This document shows positions 15,366 through 23,938 of a stretch of 64,000 nucleotides of DNA, in pieces. How positions within the stretch are numbered: position 1 is the first letter of the stretch; each line of letters opens with the position of its first letter. Source of the DNA: Phytohabitans aurantiacus (GTDB taxonomy: Bacteria > Actinomycetota > Actinomycetes > Mycobacteriales > Micromonosporaceae); NCBI RefSeq assembly GCF_027923225.1, contig NZ_BSDI01000038.1:21539-85538 (forward strand), read 5' to 3'. The position numbers and the translations under genes are program-made. The notes below the pieces were generated by a model that was not told the DNA's origin, did no database searches, and worked only from the letters and a program-made list of their open reading frames with translations.

Positions 15366-16757
15366 ATGTGCGCGCCGTGGGATACCGGCTGCGTCGCCAC
15401 CGAGGTCGCGGCCGTCGTGTCGAACAGCTTCCTCGGCCAGATCTCGCAGATGATCATCACAGCCGAGCTGTTCCTGATCGACGTGTCGGCGAGTTGGTGG
15501 GTGCTCGTGCCGTCGATCAAGCTCTACCCGAACGGGTCCAACACCGACCCGAACGCCGCACCGATCGACGCGGTGGCCCGCATCCGCGCGTTGATGCTAC
15601 CGATCGCGGCCATCATCGCGATGGGCGGCATCCTGTGGAACGGACTGCTGATGGTGCTGTCCCGCAAGCCCGCTCCGCTGGTCAACGTCCTTCGTGGACT
15701 GTGGAACACCGCGCTGTGGTCGGCCGTCGGCGTGTTCGGCACCAACCTGCTGCTGTATGGCACCGACCAGTTCAGCGTCTACGTCATCACCTCGGCGCTG
15801 CGCAGCGTCGGCGAACCCAGCTTCGCCAAACGCCTTGCCAGCCTCATCGTCCCGGTCACCGGCCCCGATGGCGGCATCCCGCCCGGCTTGGTCATGCTGG
15901 TCGGCGCCATCGCCACGGGCTGCGCGTTCATCCAGGCAATGCTCATGCTGTTCCGCGACGGCTCGGTGCTCATCCTGGCCGGGTCGACCTCAGTAGCCGC
16001 CTCCGGCAGCTTCACCAACGCCACCAACGGCTGGCTACCAACACTGCTCAAATGGCAGCTCGCGCTGATCTTCTACAAGCCGACCGCAGCGCTCGTGTAC
16101 GCGACGGCGATCTGGCTGCAAGGCGAGAACCGCTCCACCGACCCGCGCGTGCTGCTCATGGGTATCGCCATGATGATCGTCGCCCTGGTTGCCCTGCCGG
16201 TGCTGCTGCGGTTCTTCAACTGGACCATCGGCGGCCTCCAGTCTGGCGGCGGCGGGCTAGGGCTGCTCGCCACCGCTGGCGCGTCCGGACTGCACGCCGC
16301 GTCCTCGCTGCGCGGCGCCGGTGGCGGCTTCCAACCCGGCGAGCACGCCCGCCACCTCGCTGAGACCTTCGACCCGGGCAGCGCCCCGCGCGACGGCCCC
16401 AACAGCCCGGGAAACCGTCCCGGTCCCGGCCCGGGTCCGGGCACTGGTCCCGGCCCGGGTTCGAGCCCCGGGACTGGTCCCGGTCCGGACGCGGCGCCAT
16501 CGCCCGTATTCAAGCCGCCGGCGTTCCAGGGCGAGGCCGGTACCGGGAAGGTCGCCACCATCACCTCAGCCGGTGCACCACGCGCCGCGAGCGGAACCGC
16601 AGGCGCGGCATCCGGATCAAGCGGCGCGGCCGGCGCCTCCGCGGCGGCTGGTCCCGCAGCGCCCATCGTGGCCGGCACGGTGATGGTGACCAGCACGGCG
16701 ACGCGGACCGCTAAGGATGCCGCTAACACCACCGCCAACGCAACGAAAGGCCAGTGA
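15366..16757 (+). CDS. VirB6/TrbL-like polytopic T4SS membrane protein
   Basis: The protein has 463 residues with about six to seven hydrophobic segments between residues 20 and 300, the expected layout for the VirB6/TrbL channel component. After the last helix come a Gly-rich turn and a long low-complexity tail: a run of PGPGPGTG-type repeats (about 340-375) followed by an Ala/Gly/Ser-rich segment. The ATG at 15366 follows the previous stop by four bases, and the stop overlaps the next GTG (GTGA). The Pro-Gly tail is probably a flexible or wall-spanning extension. Confidence 0.8.
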   Translation: MCAPWDTGCVATEVAAVVSNSFLGQISQMIITAELFLIDVSASWWVLVPSIKLYPNGSNTDPNAAPIDAVARIRALMLPIAAIIAMGGILWNGLLMVLSRKPAPLVNVLRGLWNTALWSAVGVFGTNLLLYGTDQFSVYVITSALRSVGEPSFAKRLASLIVPVTGPDGGIPPGLVMLVGAIATGCAFIQAMLMLFRDGSVLILAGSTSVAASGSFTNATNGWLPTLLKWQLALIFYKPTAALVYATAIWLQGENRSTDPRVLLMGIAMMIVALVALPVLLRFFNWTIGGLQSGGGGLGLLATAGASGLHAASSLRGAGGGFQPGEHARHLAETFDPGSAPRDGPNSPGNRPGPGPGPGTGPGPGSSPGTGPGPDAAPSPVFKPPAFQGEAGTGKVATITSAGAPRAASGTAGAASGSSGAAGASAAAGPAAPIVAGTVMVTSTATRTAKDAANTTANATKGQ

Positions 16758-18256
16758 CACAAACGATGTCCACAACAGACGAACCGGTACGCACCTACGG
16801 CGGTTGGCGCAGGTCGCGAGGCATGGGGCTGATGGGCCTGGGCTCGACCCAGACCCTGGTGGTGTTGGCCGCCTTGACTGCGGTGACCCTCTCGCTGTCG
16901 CTGAGCCTGACCGCCTTCGCGGTCATGGTCGGGCCGGCGGCCGTGGTCATCGGCGGGACAGTATTGCGGTGGGACGGCGTCCCGCTACTGCACGGGGTGC
17001 TCCAGCGGGTGCGCTGGGGCTGGGGGTCGACCCGCGGCTACACCTCCTACCGCTCCGGGATCACGGTGTCCCACCAGCAGGCGTGGACCCTGCCCGGGGT
17101 GCTCGCCCCAACCAGACTCCTAGCGGTCCAGGACCCGGCCGGCGACTACGGCCTGGTCTGGCATCAGCGGGTCGGGACCATGACCGCCACCCTGCGCGCC
17201 GCCGCCACCTCGACCTGGCTCGTCGACCGGGAGCAGGCTGCGGCGTGGGTGTCCAACTGGGGCGGTTGGCTGTCCGGGCTCGGGCACCTGCCGATCGTCC
17301 GGTGGGTCACTGTCACCGTCGACACCGCACCGGCGTCCGGTTCCCGGCTGGCCGACTACGTCAGCGGGCGAATCTCCCCCAACGCCCCAGCCTCCGCGCG
17401 GCGGGTCCTCCAGCAACTGGTGCAGGTCTCGCCGGCCGCCGCCGCGGACGTGGAGACCCGCGTCTCGATCACGTTCGATCCCACGCACTCGCCAACCCGG
17501 CCTCGAAACCTGGACGAGTCGGTGGCCGAGATCAGCCGTAACCTGCCCGGCCTCCAGGACGCGCTCGGCGGATGCGGCCTGACCGTGCTCGGCCGGGCCA
17601 GCACAGCGGACCTGGTCGCCGCCGTACGTGCAGCGTTCGACCCACACGCACGCGGCGACGTGGCCCGGCTCGTCAACGGCGCAGACACGCACACGATCGG
17701 AAGGTACCTGGACTGGGACACCGCCGGACCGATCGCCGCCGAAGAACGCTACGACCACTACCAGCACGACGGCGGCTGGTCGGTGTCCTGGTCCTGGCAC
17801 GAGGCCCCACGTACGCAGGTCCACGCCGACGTGCTGGCACGGCTGCTGGCTCCCGGCCCGTACCCGAAGCGGGTGTCGTTGCTGTACCGGCCGTTCAGCG
17901 CCGGTGAAGCCGCCCGCATCGTCGAACGGGAAGTCAACGCCGCGAGCTTCCGCGACGCCCTACGCGCCGCACAGCGCCGCGACGAGAACGCCCGCGACCG
18001 CGCCGACAAGGACCGCGCGCTACGCGCGGCGCATGAGGAGGCCGCCGGCGCTGGCGTAGGTCTGATGTCAATGTTCGTCACCGTCACCGTGACCGACGAG
18101 GACGACCTCGGCCGCGCGGTCGCCGACGTCGAAAGCCGCGCCGAGGTGGCCAAGATACGGCTGCGGCGGATGCGCGCGAGCCACGCTTCTGGGTTCGCCA
18201 CCACCCTGCCCTGCGGCATCTGCCCATCGCAGCTCGCCACCCAGTGGCCCCGATAG
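16754..18256 (+). CDS. SCO6880-family T4SS protein
   Basis: The protein has 500 residues, with two close transmembrane helices near residues 30-70 and a large soluble domain. The WRRSRGMGLMGLGSTQT start, the YRSGITVSHQQAW region and the VSLLYRPFSAGEAARIVE segment match the SCO6880 family, conserved in actinobacterial conjugation loci beside VirB4- and VirD4-like ATPases. Its mechanism is not established. It is translationally coupled to the VirB6-like gene upstream and precedes the VirB4-like ATPase. Confidence 0.85.
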   Translation: MTQTMSTTDEPVRTYGGWRRSRGMGLMGLGSTQTLVVLAALTAVTLSLSLSLTAFAVMVGPAAVVIGGTVLRWDGVPLLHGVLQRVRWGWGSTRGYTSYRSGITVSHQQAWTLPGVLAPTRLLAVQDPAGDYGLVWHQRVGTMTATLRAAATSTWLVDREQAAAWVSNWGGWLSGLGHLPIVRWVTVTVDTAPASGSRLADYVSGRISPNAPASARRVLQQLVQVSPAAAADVETRVSITFDPTHSPTRPRNLDESVAEISRNLPGLQDALGGCGLTVLGRASTADLVAAVRAAFDPHARGDVARLVNGADTHTIGRYLDWDTAGPIAAEERYDHYQHDGGWSVSWSWHEAPRTQVHADVLARLLAPGPYPKRVSLLYRPFSAGEAARIVEREVNAASFRDALRAAQRRDENARDRADKDRALRAAHEEAAGAGVGLMSMFVTVTVTDEDDLGRAVADVESRAEVAKIRLRRMRASHASGFATTLPCGICPSQLATQWPR

Positions 18257-18281
18257 CCAGCGACGACGACCGGAGGATGCC

Positions 18282-19745
18282 ATGCCTGCCAGCCTTAAGA
18301 TCGCGCCGTCGTGGGGGTGGCGGATTCCCGGCGCAGGCCGGGTCAGTCACCTCGCCTCGGGCGTGGAGTACCAGGGCACCACCGTGCAGTTGTCCGGCCT
18401 GTTCCCCTATGTAGCCGGGTCCGGCTCACCCGTCCTCGGCGTACCGATCGGCCGGCACATGCTGTGGGGCGAAGTGCTCTGTCTCGACCCCCTCGAATGG
18501 CTACGCAGCGGCCTGGTCACCAACCCCGGCATGTTCCTGCTCGGCCAACCTGGCGTCGGAAAGTCCTCCCTCGCCAAACGGCTCATCACCGGCCTGACCG
18601 GATACGGCACGCACGCGCTGATCCTGGGCGACACCAAACCCGACTACACCCGCCTCGTCGAACATCTCGGCGGACAGGTCATCCGCATCGGACGCGGCCT
18701 GGACCGCATCAACCCGCTCGATGCCGGCCCACTCGGCACTGCCCTCGCACGGATGGACGGCACCGAAGCTGCCCGGCTGCGGCTGGAGATCCGCGGCCGG
18801 CGGCTGTCGCTCCTGCTCGCCTTGTGCACCCTCATCCGCGCCGGCCGCGTCACGAACCCAGAGGAAGTCATCCTCGGCCGCGCCATCGATCTGCTCGGCG
18901 AACGACTCGGCCACCAACCCACCGTCCCCGCCGTACTGTCCCTTTTGGACGAGGGTCCCGATGAGTTACGCGCCGCGGCCCGAGCGACCACATCGGATGA
19001 GTACCAGCGCCGCGTCGGCGAACTGATCCCCACCCTCGCGCTGCTGTGCGAAGGGTCGCTGAAGGGTGTCTTCGACAACGCGACAACCAACCCGATCGAC
19101 CTCGACGCACCCGCCGTGTCGGTGGACATCTCCCACGTGGCCGCCGCCGGCGACCAGCTCGTCGCCGCAGCGATGCTGTGCACCTGGGCCTACAGCTTCG
19201 GCGTGGTCGACGCCGCCGCCGTACTCGCCGACCACGGCCTTGCCCCGCGCCGGCAGTTCTTCGGCGTCATGGACGAGCTGTGGCGCGCCCTTCGCGGCGC
19301 TCCCGGCCTGGTCGACCACGCCGACGCGCTCACCCGGTTGAACCGGCAGCGAGGCATGGGCACCCTCATGGTCACCCACAGCCTCGACGACCTCGACGCC
19401 CTGCCCACAGAGGAAGACCGCGCCAAAGCAAGAGGATTCTTCGAACGCGCCGCCATCAAGATCCTGGCCGCACTGCCCGGCCGGGAACTGGATCGCATCA
19501 ATCAGATCACCCGACTGTCCGCGCCTGAGCGGGAGCTCGTCAGCTCGTGGGCGGCGCCGGAGGCGCTATTCCCTGGCAGCGTGCACCCTGGGCGCGGCAA
19601 GTATCTGCTGAAGACCGGTGAGCGGCCCGGCCTGCCCGTGGCACTCTCGCTCGTCGGCGAAGAGTGGCGGCTCTACGACACAGACCAGAAGATCCGCCCA
19701 GATTCCGGATGGATTGAGCGGAACTCCGGGGGTGAAGTCCGGTGA
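18282..19745 (+). CDS. VirB4-like T4SS ATPase
   Basis: The protein has 487 residues. A Walker A motif GQPGVGKSS lies near residue 88, and a Walker B-type FGVMDELWRAL near 330 is followed by the ATPase motif LNRQRGMGTLMVTHS. This is the VirB4/TraC class, which powers assembly of the conjugation channel. It lacks the long N-terminal domain of classical VirB4; the preceding SCO6880-like protein may supply that part (inference). It is the last uninterrupted gene of the first T4SS block. Confidence 0.9.
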   Translation: MPASLKIAPSWGWRIPGAGRVSHLASGVEYQGTTVQLSGLFPYVAGSGSPVLGVPIGRHMLWGEVLCLDPLEWLRSGLVTNPGMFLLGQPGVGKSSLAKRLITGLTGYGTHALILGDTKPDYTRLVEHLGGQVIRIGRGLDRINPLDAGPLGTALARMDGTEAARLRLEIRGRRLSLLLALCTLIRAGRVTNPEEVILGRAIDLLGERLGHQPTVPAVLSLLDEGPDELRAAARATTSDEYQRRVGELIPTLALLCEGSLKGVFDNATTNPIDLDAPAVSVDISHVAAAGDQLVAAAMLCTWAYSFGVVDAAAVLADHGLAPRRQFFGVMDELWRALRGAPGLVDHADALTRLNRQRGMGTLMVTHSLDDLDALPTEEDRAKARGFFERAAIKILAALPGRELDRINQITRLSAPERELVSSWAAPEALFPGSVHPGRGKYLLKTGERPGLPVALSLVGEEWRLYDTDQKIRPDSGWIERNSGGEVR

Positions 19746-19798
19746 GGAGGGGATCTGGGTCTGGAGTTCGGGGAACTGCGGGAGCTGATGGGCTGCGG

Positions 19799-19969
19799 TC
19801 AGGCTACGACGGCTGCCGGGACGGCACAGTCCCCAATGGTCGCGGATCGAACGGCGCGGGCCATCGAAAGGCCGGACAACTCGGCGAGGGCGCGGAGATC
19901 ACCACCTCTGGTGAGGGCTTCGTTGGGGATCCCGTCGAGGTGGATCTTCTGGTCTCGGAGCCAACGGCG
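19799..19969 (-). pseudogene. Remnant of an integrase C-terminal tail (copy 1)
   Basis: The minus strand encodes IHLDGIPNEALTRGGDLRAL followed by an LSGLSMARAVR-type segment. This parallels the intact-looking tail at 20855-20971 and the end of actinobacterial tyrosine integrases (xxVDRIxYEAxxTGGDxRxLxDLFGLS). The conserved Phe-Tyr is lost and no catalytic part is present. The family call rests on recalled similarity of the tail only. Confidence 0.45.
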
Positions 19970-19987
19970 CTGACGGATCGGCTTGGT

Positions 19988-20782
19988 TCACCGCAGGCGC
20001 TGAGCGATCCTCAGTTCGGTCAGGTAGCGCTTGACCACTCGTCCGCTGTGGTTCTCGTCGATGAGTCCGGCGATGCAGTTCAGCAACCCGCTTCGTTGTG
20101 CGGCCGGCAGTGCCCGGTGTCCCGAGTATGTCAGCAACAGATCAAGGTACTCCGCTGTCGTGTAGGACGACTCCCATTCGTAGCGGTGGAACTTTGCCGG
20201 CCCGAATCGCCCGGACGTGGCCAGCTCCCGGTCGTCTTCGGGTATTTCAGAGGCAGATTGCTGGCGCAGACCGGGTGGGGTAGCTGGGTCGAAGCGCTCG
20301 TAGCAGTCCTGAGCCTCCACGAAAAACTCCTCGCTGCCACCTGCGATGTGCTCAGTCATCACCGTGGCGAGCAGCCCGTCGGGGCGCAGCGCATCAGCGG
20401 ACTTCGACACACGTATGACCGGATCGACCCAGTGGAACGCCGTGGCGGAGAATACGACGTCGAATGGCTCGTCGGGCAGTGGCCAATCCTCGAACGCCGC
20501 CGTGACGACTTCGACCGAGTCGAACCGGGCCAGGTTCCGCCGAGCGACCGTTGCCATCTCGGGCCCCAACTCGACGGCCACGATCCGATAGCCCCGCTCA
20601 GCCAGCGCCATAGTCGCTTGCCCGGTGCCGCAGCCGATCTCCAGCACCCTCGCCCCCGGGGATACCGCAGCTGCCAGGTCCTCGAACATCTGCGCCGGTT
20701 ATCGGGGCCGGGCTCGGTCATACCGCTCGGCGTCCTCGTTGAAGGTTCTCCGCAGCCGCAGGTAGTCCTCGCCGCTTGTCAC
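19988..20782 (-). pseudogene. Class I SAM methyltransferase interrupted by an in-frame TAA
   Basis: From a GTG at 20782 the frame reads TSGEDYLRLRRTFNEDAERY and continues DRARPR, then hits TAA (20699-20701) exactly where related methyltransferases have Tyr in RPRYP. It then continues in the same frame PAQMFEDLAAAV. The downstream part, open from ATG 20689 (233 codons), keeps the Rossmann motif VLEIGCGTGQAT and the FHWVDP motif. Translation restarting at Met20689 would give a protein lacking the N-terminal helix of the SAM site. Substrate unknown. It lies antisense to, and interrupts, the T4SS operon. Confidence 0.75.
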
Positions 20783-20854
20783 TCAGAGAGAGTAGACACT
20801 GGGCTGCCCTCAGCGTACGGCGGCTGGTGGCGCGAAACGGTCCACGACGGACGC

Positions 20855-20971
20855 CTATCGAGCGGCACTGGCGATGGACAGGCCGAACAGGTCGACGAGT
20901 GCCCGCAGATCACCGCCTGTGGTGGTGGCTTCGTAGAAGATCCGGTCGACGTGGACCTGTTGGCCGGACAT
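20855..20971 (-). pseudogene. Remnant of an integrase C-terminal tail (copy 2)
   Basis: A 38-codon tail reads VHVDRIFYEATTTGGDLRAL, then VDLFGLSIASAAR and a stop. It matches the end of actinobacterial tyrosine-recombinase integrases as I recall them and is about 60 percent identical by eye to the remnant at 19799-19969. No catalytic core lies upstream, where the PP-loop gene begins on the other strand. Confidence 0.5.
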
Positions 20972-21024
20972 GCCGAGCGTGCCGTAGGTCCTGCAACAGA
21001 CGCCGCCGTGTGGACAGGCACACG

Positions 21025-21864
21025 ATGACCGCCCAACATCGGCAGCCGTTGCGCGCTGTCGCTTTTGGAGGAGGTGTTCAGTCCACATGTCTCCTCGTAC
21101 TGGCTGCGCAACAGCGGATCGACTTCGGCGTGTTCCTGTTCGCCAACGTCGGCGACGACTCCGAAGATCCGGCCACATTGGACTACCTTCGTCGGTACGC
21201 CATGCCGTACGCGGCCGAGCAGGGCATCGAGCTTGTCGAGCTGCACCGGACGCGACGCGACGGCAGCGCCGAGACACTGTATGGCAGACTGACCAAGCCG
21301 GGCTCGCGGTCATTGCCGATCCCGGTGCGGATGTCCTCGGGCGCGCCTGGCACGCGTAGCTGCACGGCGGACTTCAAGGTACGGTTGGTCGGCCGCTGGC
21401 TCAAGCAGCACGGTGCCACTGCCGCGACGCCGGCAACCGTTGGCATCGGAATCAGCCTGGACGAAGTCCAACGCGTCAACAACCGGCGGGCGATGCCCTA
21501 TGAGCGACCTGTCTACCCACTGCTAGACCACACACCGCCGTTGCGCCGCATCGACTGCCAACGCATCATCGCCGCCGCCGGGCTACCGGTGCCCGGCAAA
21601 AGTGCGTGCTGGTTCTGTCCAATGAAACGGCCAGCCGCATTCGCTGAGATGCGCCGCGACCGCCCCGATCTGTTCGCCCGCGCCTGCGATCTGGAGGACC
21701 TACTCAACGCCCGCCGCGAACAGCTGGGCAAAGATCCGGTGTGGCTGACCCGCTTCAACCGGCCCTTGCACGAGGCCGTCCCGGCGGCGCAAGACATGCT
21801 TCCGGGCTTCGACACCACTGACGACGAAGACATGACCTGTGACAACGGGACGTGTTTCACGTGA
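21025..21864 (+). CDS. PP-loop ATPase, PAPS-reductase/DndC-like family
   Basis: The protein has 279 residues with an N-terminal PP-loop-type motif VAFGGGVQST (about 12-21), then FANVGDDSEDPATLDY. Two cysteine sites follow, SCTADFKV and CWFCPMKRP, the latter typical of an iron-sulfur or metal site in PAPS-reductase-like proteins. The family uses ATP to activate substrates and includes PAPS reductases and DndC. The substrate here cannot be told, and no dnd or ssp partners are present. The ATG at 21025 was chosen because the family begins just before the PP-loop. It sits between the VirB4- and VirD4-like genes, in their direction. Confidence 0.85.
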   Translation: MTAQHRQPLRAVAFGGGVQSTCLLVLAAQQRIDFGVFLFANVGDDSEDPATLDYLRRYAMPYAAEQGIELVELHRTRRDGSAETLYGRLTKPGSRSLPIPVRMSSGAPGTRSCTADFKVRLVGRWLKQHGATAATPATVGIGISLDEVQRVNNRRAMPYERPVYPLLDHTPPLRRIDCQRIIAAAGLPVPGKSACWFCPMKRPAAFAEMRRDRPDLFARACDLEDLLNARREQLGKDPVWLTRFNRPLHEAVPAAQDMLPGFDTTDDEDMTCDNGTCFT

Positions 21865-21952
21865 GCGGCGCCGCCCTCGCCCGCCACGCCGATACGTACC
21901 CGCCCTGGCCGCACGGCATCAACATGTGCCGATCCACACAGGACGGTGCCCT

Positions 21953-23938
21953 GTGAGCATGTCCCAACACCCGGTCCAACCACGATCTGCCGCCGGCACG
22001 ATACCGCTGACCCCGTTCGTGCTGCTCGCCGCGTTGTGGACGGCGATCGCGTTGAGCTGGCTGGCATGGTTGGCCGGACGGGTCACCGCCTGGATGACCG
22101 AACGGCCGGTCGGGCCGGGCTTCGACAGCCAGTTCGTCACCAACCTCGTGGGCGGCCAATGGGACACCGTCTACCCGCACAGCAACCACACCCTCGTCGC
22201 GGTCGTCTACGGAGCGCTCGTCGCGTGCACGACAGCGCCAGTGGTCACCGGCGCGATCGTCTGGCAACGGCGGCGCACGCACGCCGGCGACCCGCTGCCA
22301 TCGCTGGCCCGTCCCCGCGACGTGACCGACCTGACCCCAGCCGGCGTCGCTAAACGAGCCCGGCAGCTACGGCCGAGCCTCGCCGACCTGCCGGCCAAGT
22401 ACCTACGCCCCGCCGACACCGGACTCGCGCTGGGCACCATGCTGCGGCCCGGCAACCGACGCGGTCCGCTGCTGCGTGCGTCCTGGGAAGACGGAATCCT
22501 CGCGGTAATGGGGCCACGGGCGATGAAGACCACCGCCATCGCGGTACCGCAGATCCTGGACGCCCCCGGCGCGGTACTGGCTACCAGCAACCGCGCCGAC
22601 CTGTGGGCCACCACCCACACGCTACGAGCCCGCGCTGGGACGGTGTGGGTGTTCGACCCGCAGGCCATCACACGCACCGCTCAAGGCTGGTGGTGGAACC
22701 CGCTCGCCGCGGTGCAATCCGTGGAGGACGCGGCACGGATGGCTTCCCACTTCGTACAGCCGATCCGCCGCGACAAAGGCGAGGACTTCTGGCTCCTCGC
22801 GGCCGAAGACCTGCTCACCTCGTTCTTCCTGGCCGCCGCCGCCAGCGGCTCGACGCTGGCCGACGTACAGGCGTGGCTGGCCGACGCCAGCGACGACGAG
22901 CCGGTCGGGCTGCTCTTCGACCACGGCTATCCCGAGGTCGCGCGGGCGCTGCGGGGCCGCCAGCACGGGGCGCCGGAAACCCGCGACGGCATCTACGAAA
23001 CCGCGCGCACCGCCGCCAAGTGCCTGCAAGACCCACGCATCATGGCCTGGGTCAACCCACCCACCGACATAGACCTGCCGTGCTTCGAGCCCGACACATT
23101 CCCGACCTCCACCGACACGCTCTACCTGTTGTCCAAAGACGGCGCCGGCTCCTCCGGGCCGTTAGTCGCCGCGATGACCGACCAAGTGCTGCGCCACGGG
23201 GTACGCCGTGCCGAGGCCCGCGGAGGCCGACTCGACCCGCCGATGCTGGCCATGCTCGACGAAGCCGCCAACATCTGCCCCCTCGCGGACCTGCCGCAGC
23301 TCTACAGCCACTACGGCGGCCGCGGCATCATCCTGGTCACCATCCTGCAAACCTTCCAGCAGGGCACCACCGTGTGGGGCGAGCGAGGCATGGGCACCCT
23401 CTGGGGCGCCGCCACCGTCAAACTCGTCGGCGCCGGCGGCGACGACCCGCGCTTCGCCGCCGACATCTCCACCCTTGTTGGAGAACACGACGTGACGACG
23501 CTGTCACTGACCCGTGACGCCACCGGATACCTCTCCCGGCAGGTCGCCACCCGCCGGCAACGCATCATGGAACCCGGCGACGTGCGGGCGCTCAAACGCG
23601 GCACAGCCATCCTGCTCGCCTCCGGCGCCCGCCCTGCCATGCTGGAACTCAACCCATGGTTCCGCCAGGCCATTGCGCCCACGCTCAGCGCGCACACCGC
23701 CGCTGCGGTGGCCCGCATCTCCGACGCCGCCGAACGCGAACGCATCGTCGGCGACCTGGCCGTCGACGGCATACAACTACCCACACCCGCCGGACCCCAG
23801 CCCGACGCACACATATCGCAACGGCTGGCCGCTGGTGCGACACCGGCGGACCCAGACGCAACCGGTGGACCCGGCACCGCCGACCGTGCCGCCCGGCCGA
23901 CACCTCCACGGTTCCGTGGCCCGACGAGGCGGCCATGA
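21953..23938 (+). CDS. VirD4/TraG-type coupling protein (T4CP)
   Basis: The protein has 661 residues. Two N-terminal transmembrane helices (about 15-45 and 75-100) anchor the ATPase. The nucleotide site is MGPRAMKTTAIA (near 185), a degenerate Walker A, and Walker B is MLDEAANICPL (near 436), followed by the TraG/TraD signature SHYGGRGIILVTILQTFQQG. Coupling proteins bring the relaxase-DNA complex to the channel. The GTG at 21953 was chosen; ATG 21959 is also possible. The tail from about 590 is disordered. The stop overlaps the next ATG (ATGA). Confidence 0.92.
   Translation: MSMSQHPVQPRSAAGTIPLTPFVLLAALWTAIALSWLAWLAGRVTAWMTERPVGPGFDSQFVTNLVGGQWDTVYPHSNHTLVAVVYGALVACTTAPVVTGAIVWQRRRTHAGDPLPSLARPRDVTDLTPAGVAKRARQLRPSLADLPAKYLRPADTGLALGTMLRPGNRRGPLLRASWEDGILAVMGPRAMKTTAIAVPQILDAPGAVLATSNRADLWATTHTLRARAGTVWVFDPQAITRTAQGWWWNPLAAVQSVEDAARMASHFVQPIRRDKGEDFWLLAAEDLLTSFFLAAAASGSTLADVQAWLADASDDEPVGLLFDHGYPEVARALRGRQHGAPETRDGIYETARTAAKCLQDPRIMAWVNPPTDIDLPCFEPDTFPTSTDTLYLLSKDGAGSSGPLVAAMTDQVLRHGVRRAEARGGRLDPPMLAMLDEAANICPLADLPQLYSHYGGRGIILVTILQTFQQGTTVWGERGMGTLWGAATVKLVGAGGDDPRFAADISTLVGEHDVTTLSLTRDATGYLSRQVATRRQRIMEPGDVRALKRGTAILLASGARPAMLELNPWFRQAIAPTLSAHTAAAVARISDAAERERIVGDLAVDGIQLPTPAGPQPDAHISQRLAAGATPADPDATGGPGTADRAARPTPPRFRGPTRRP

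Noticed and set aside
21025..21864. DNA phosphorothioation (dnd/ssp) system
   Set aside because: The PP-loop protein resembles DndC, but no DndA/B/D/E or Ssp partners are present.
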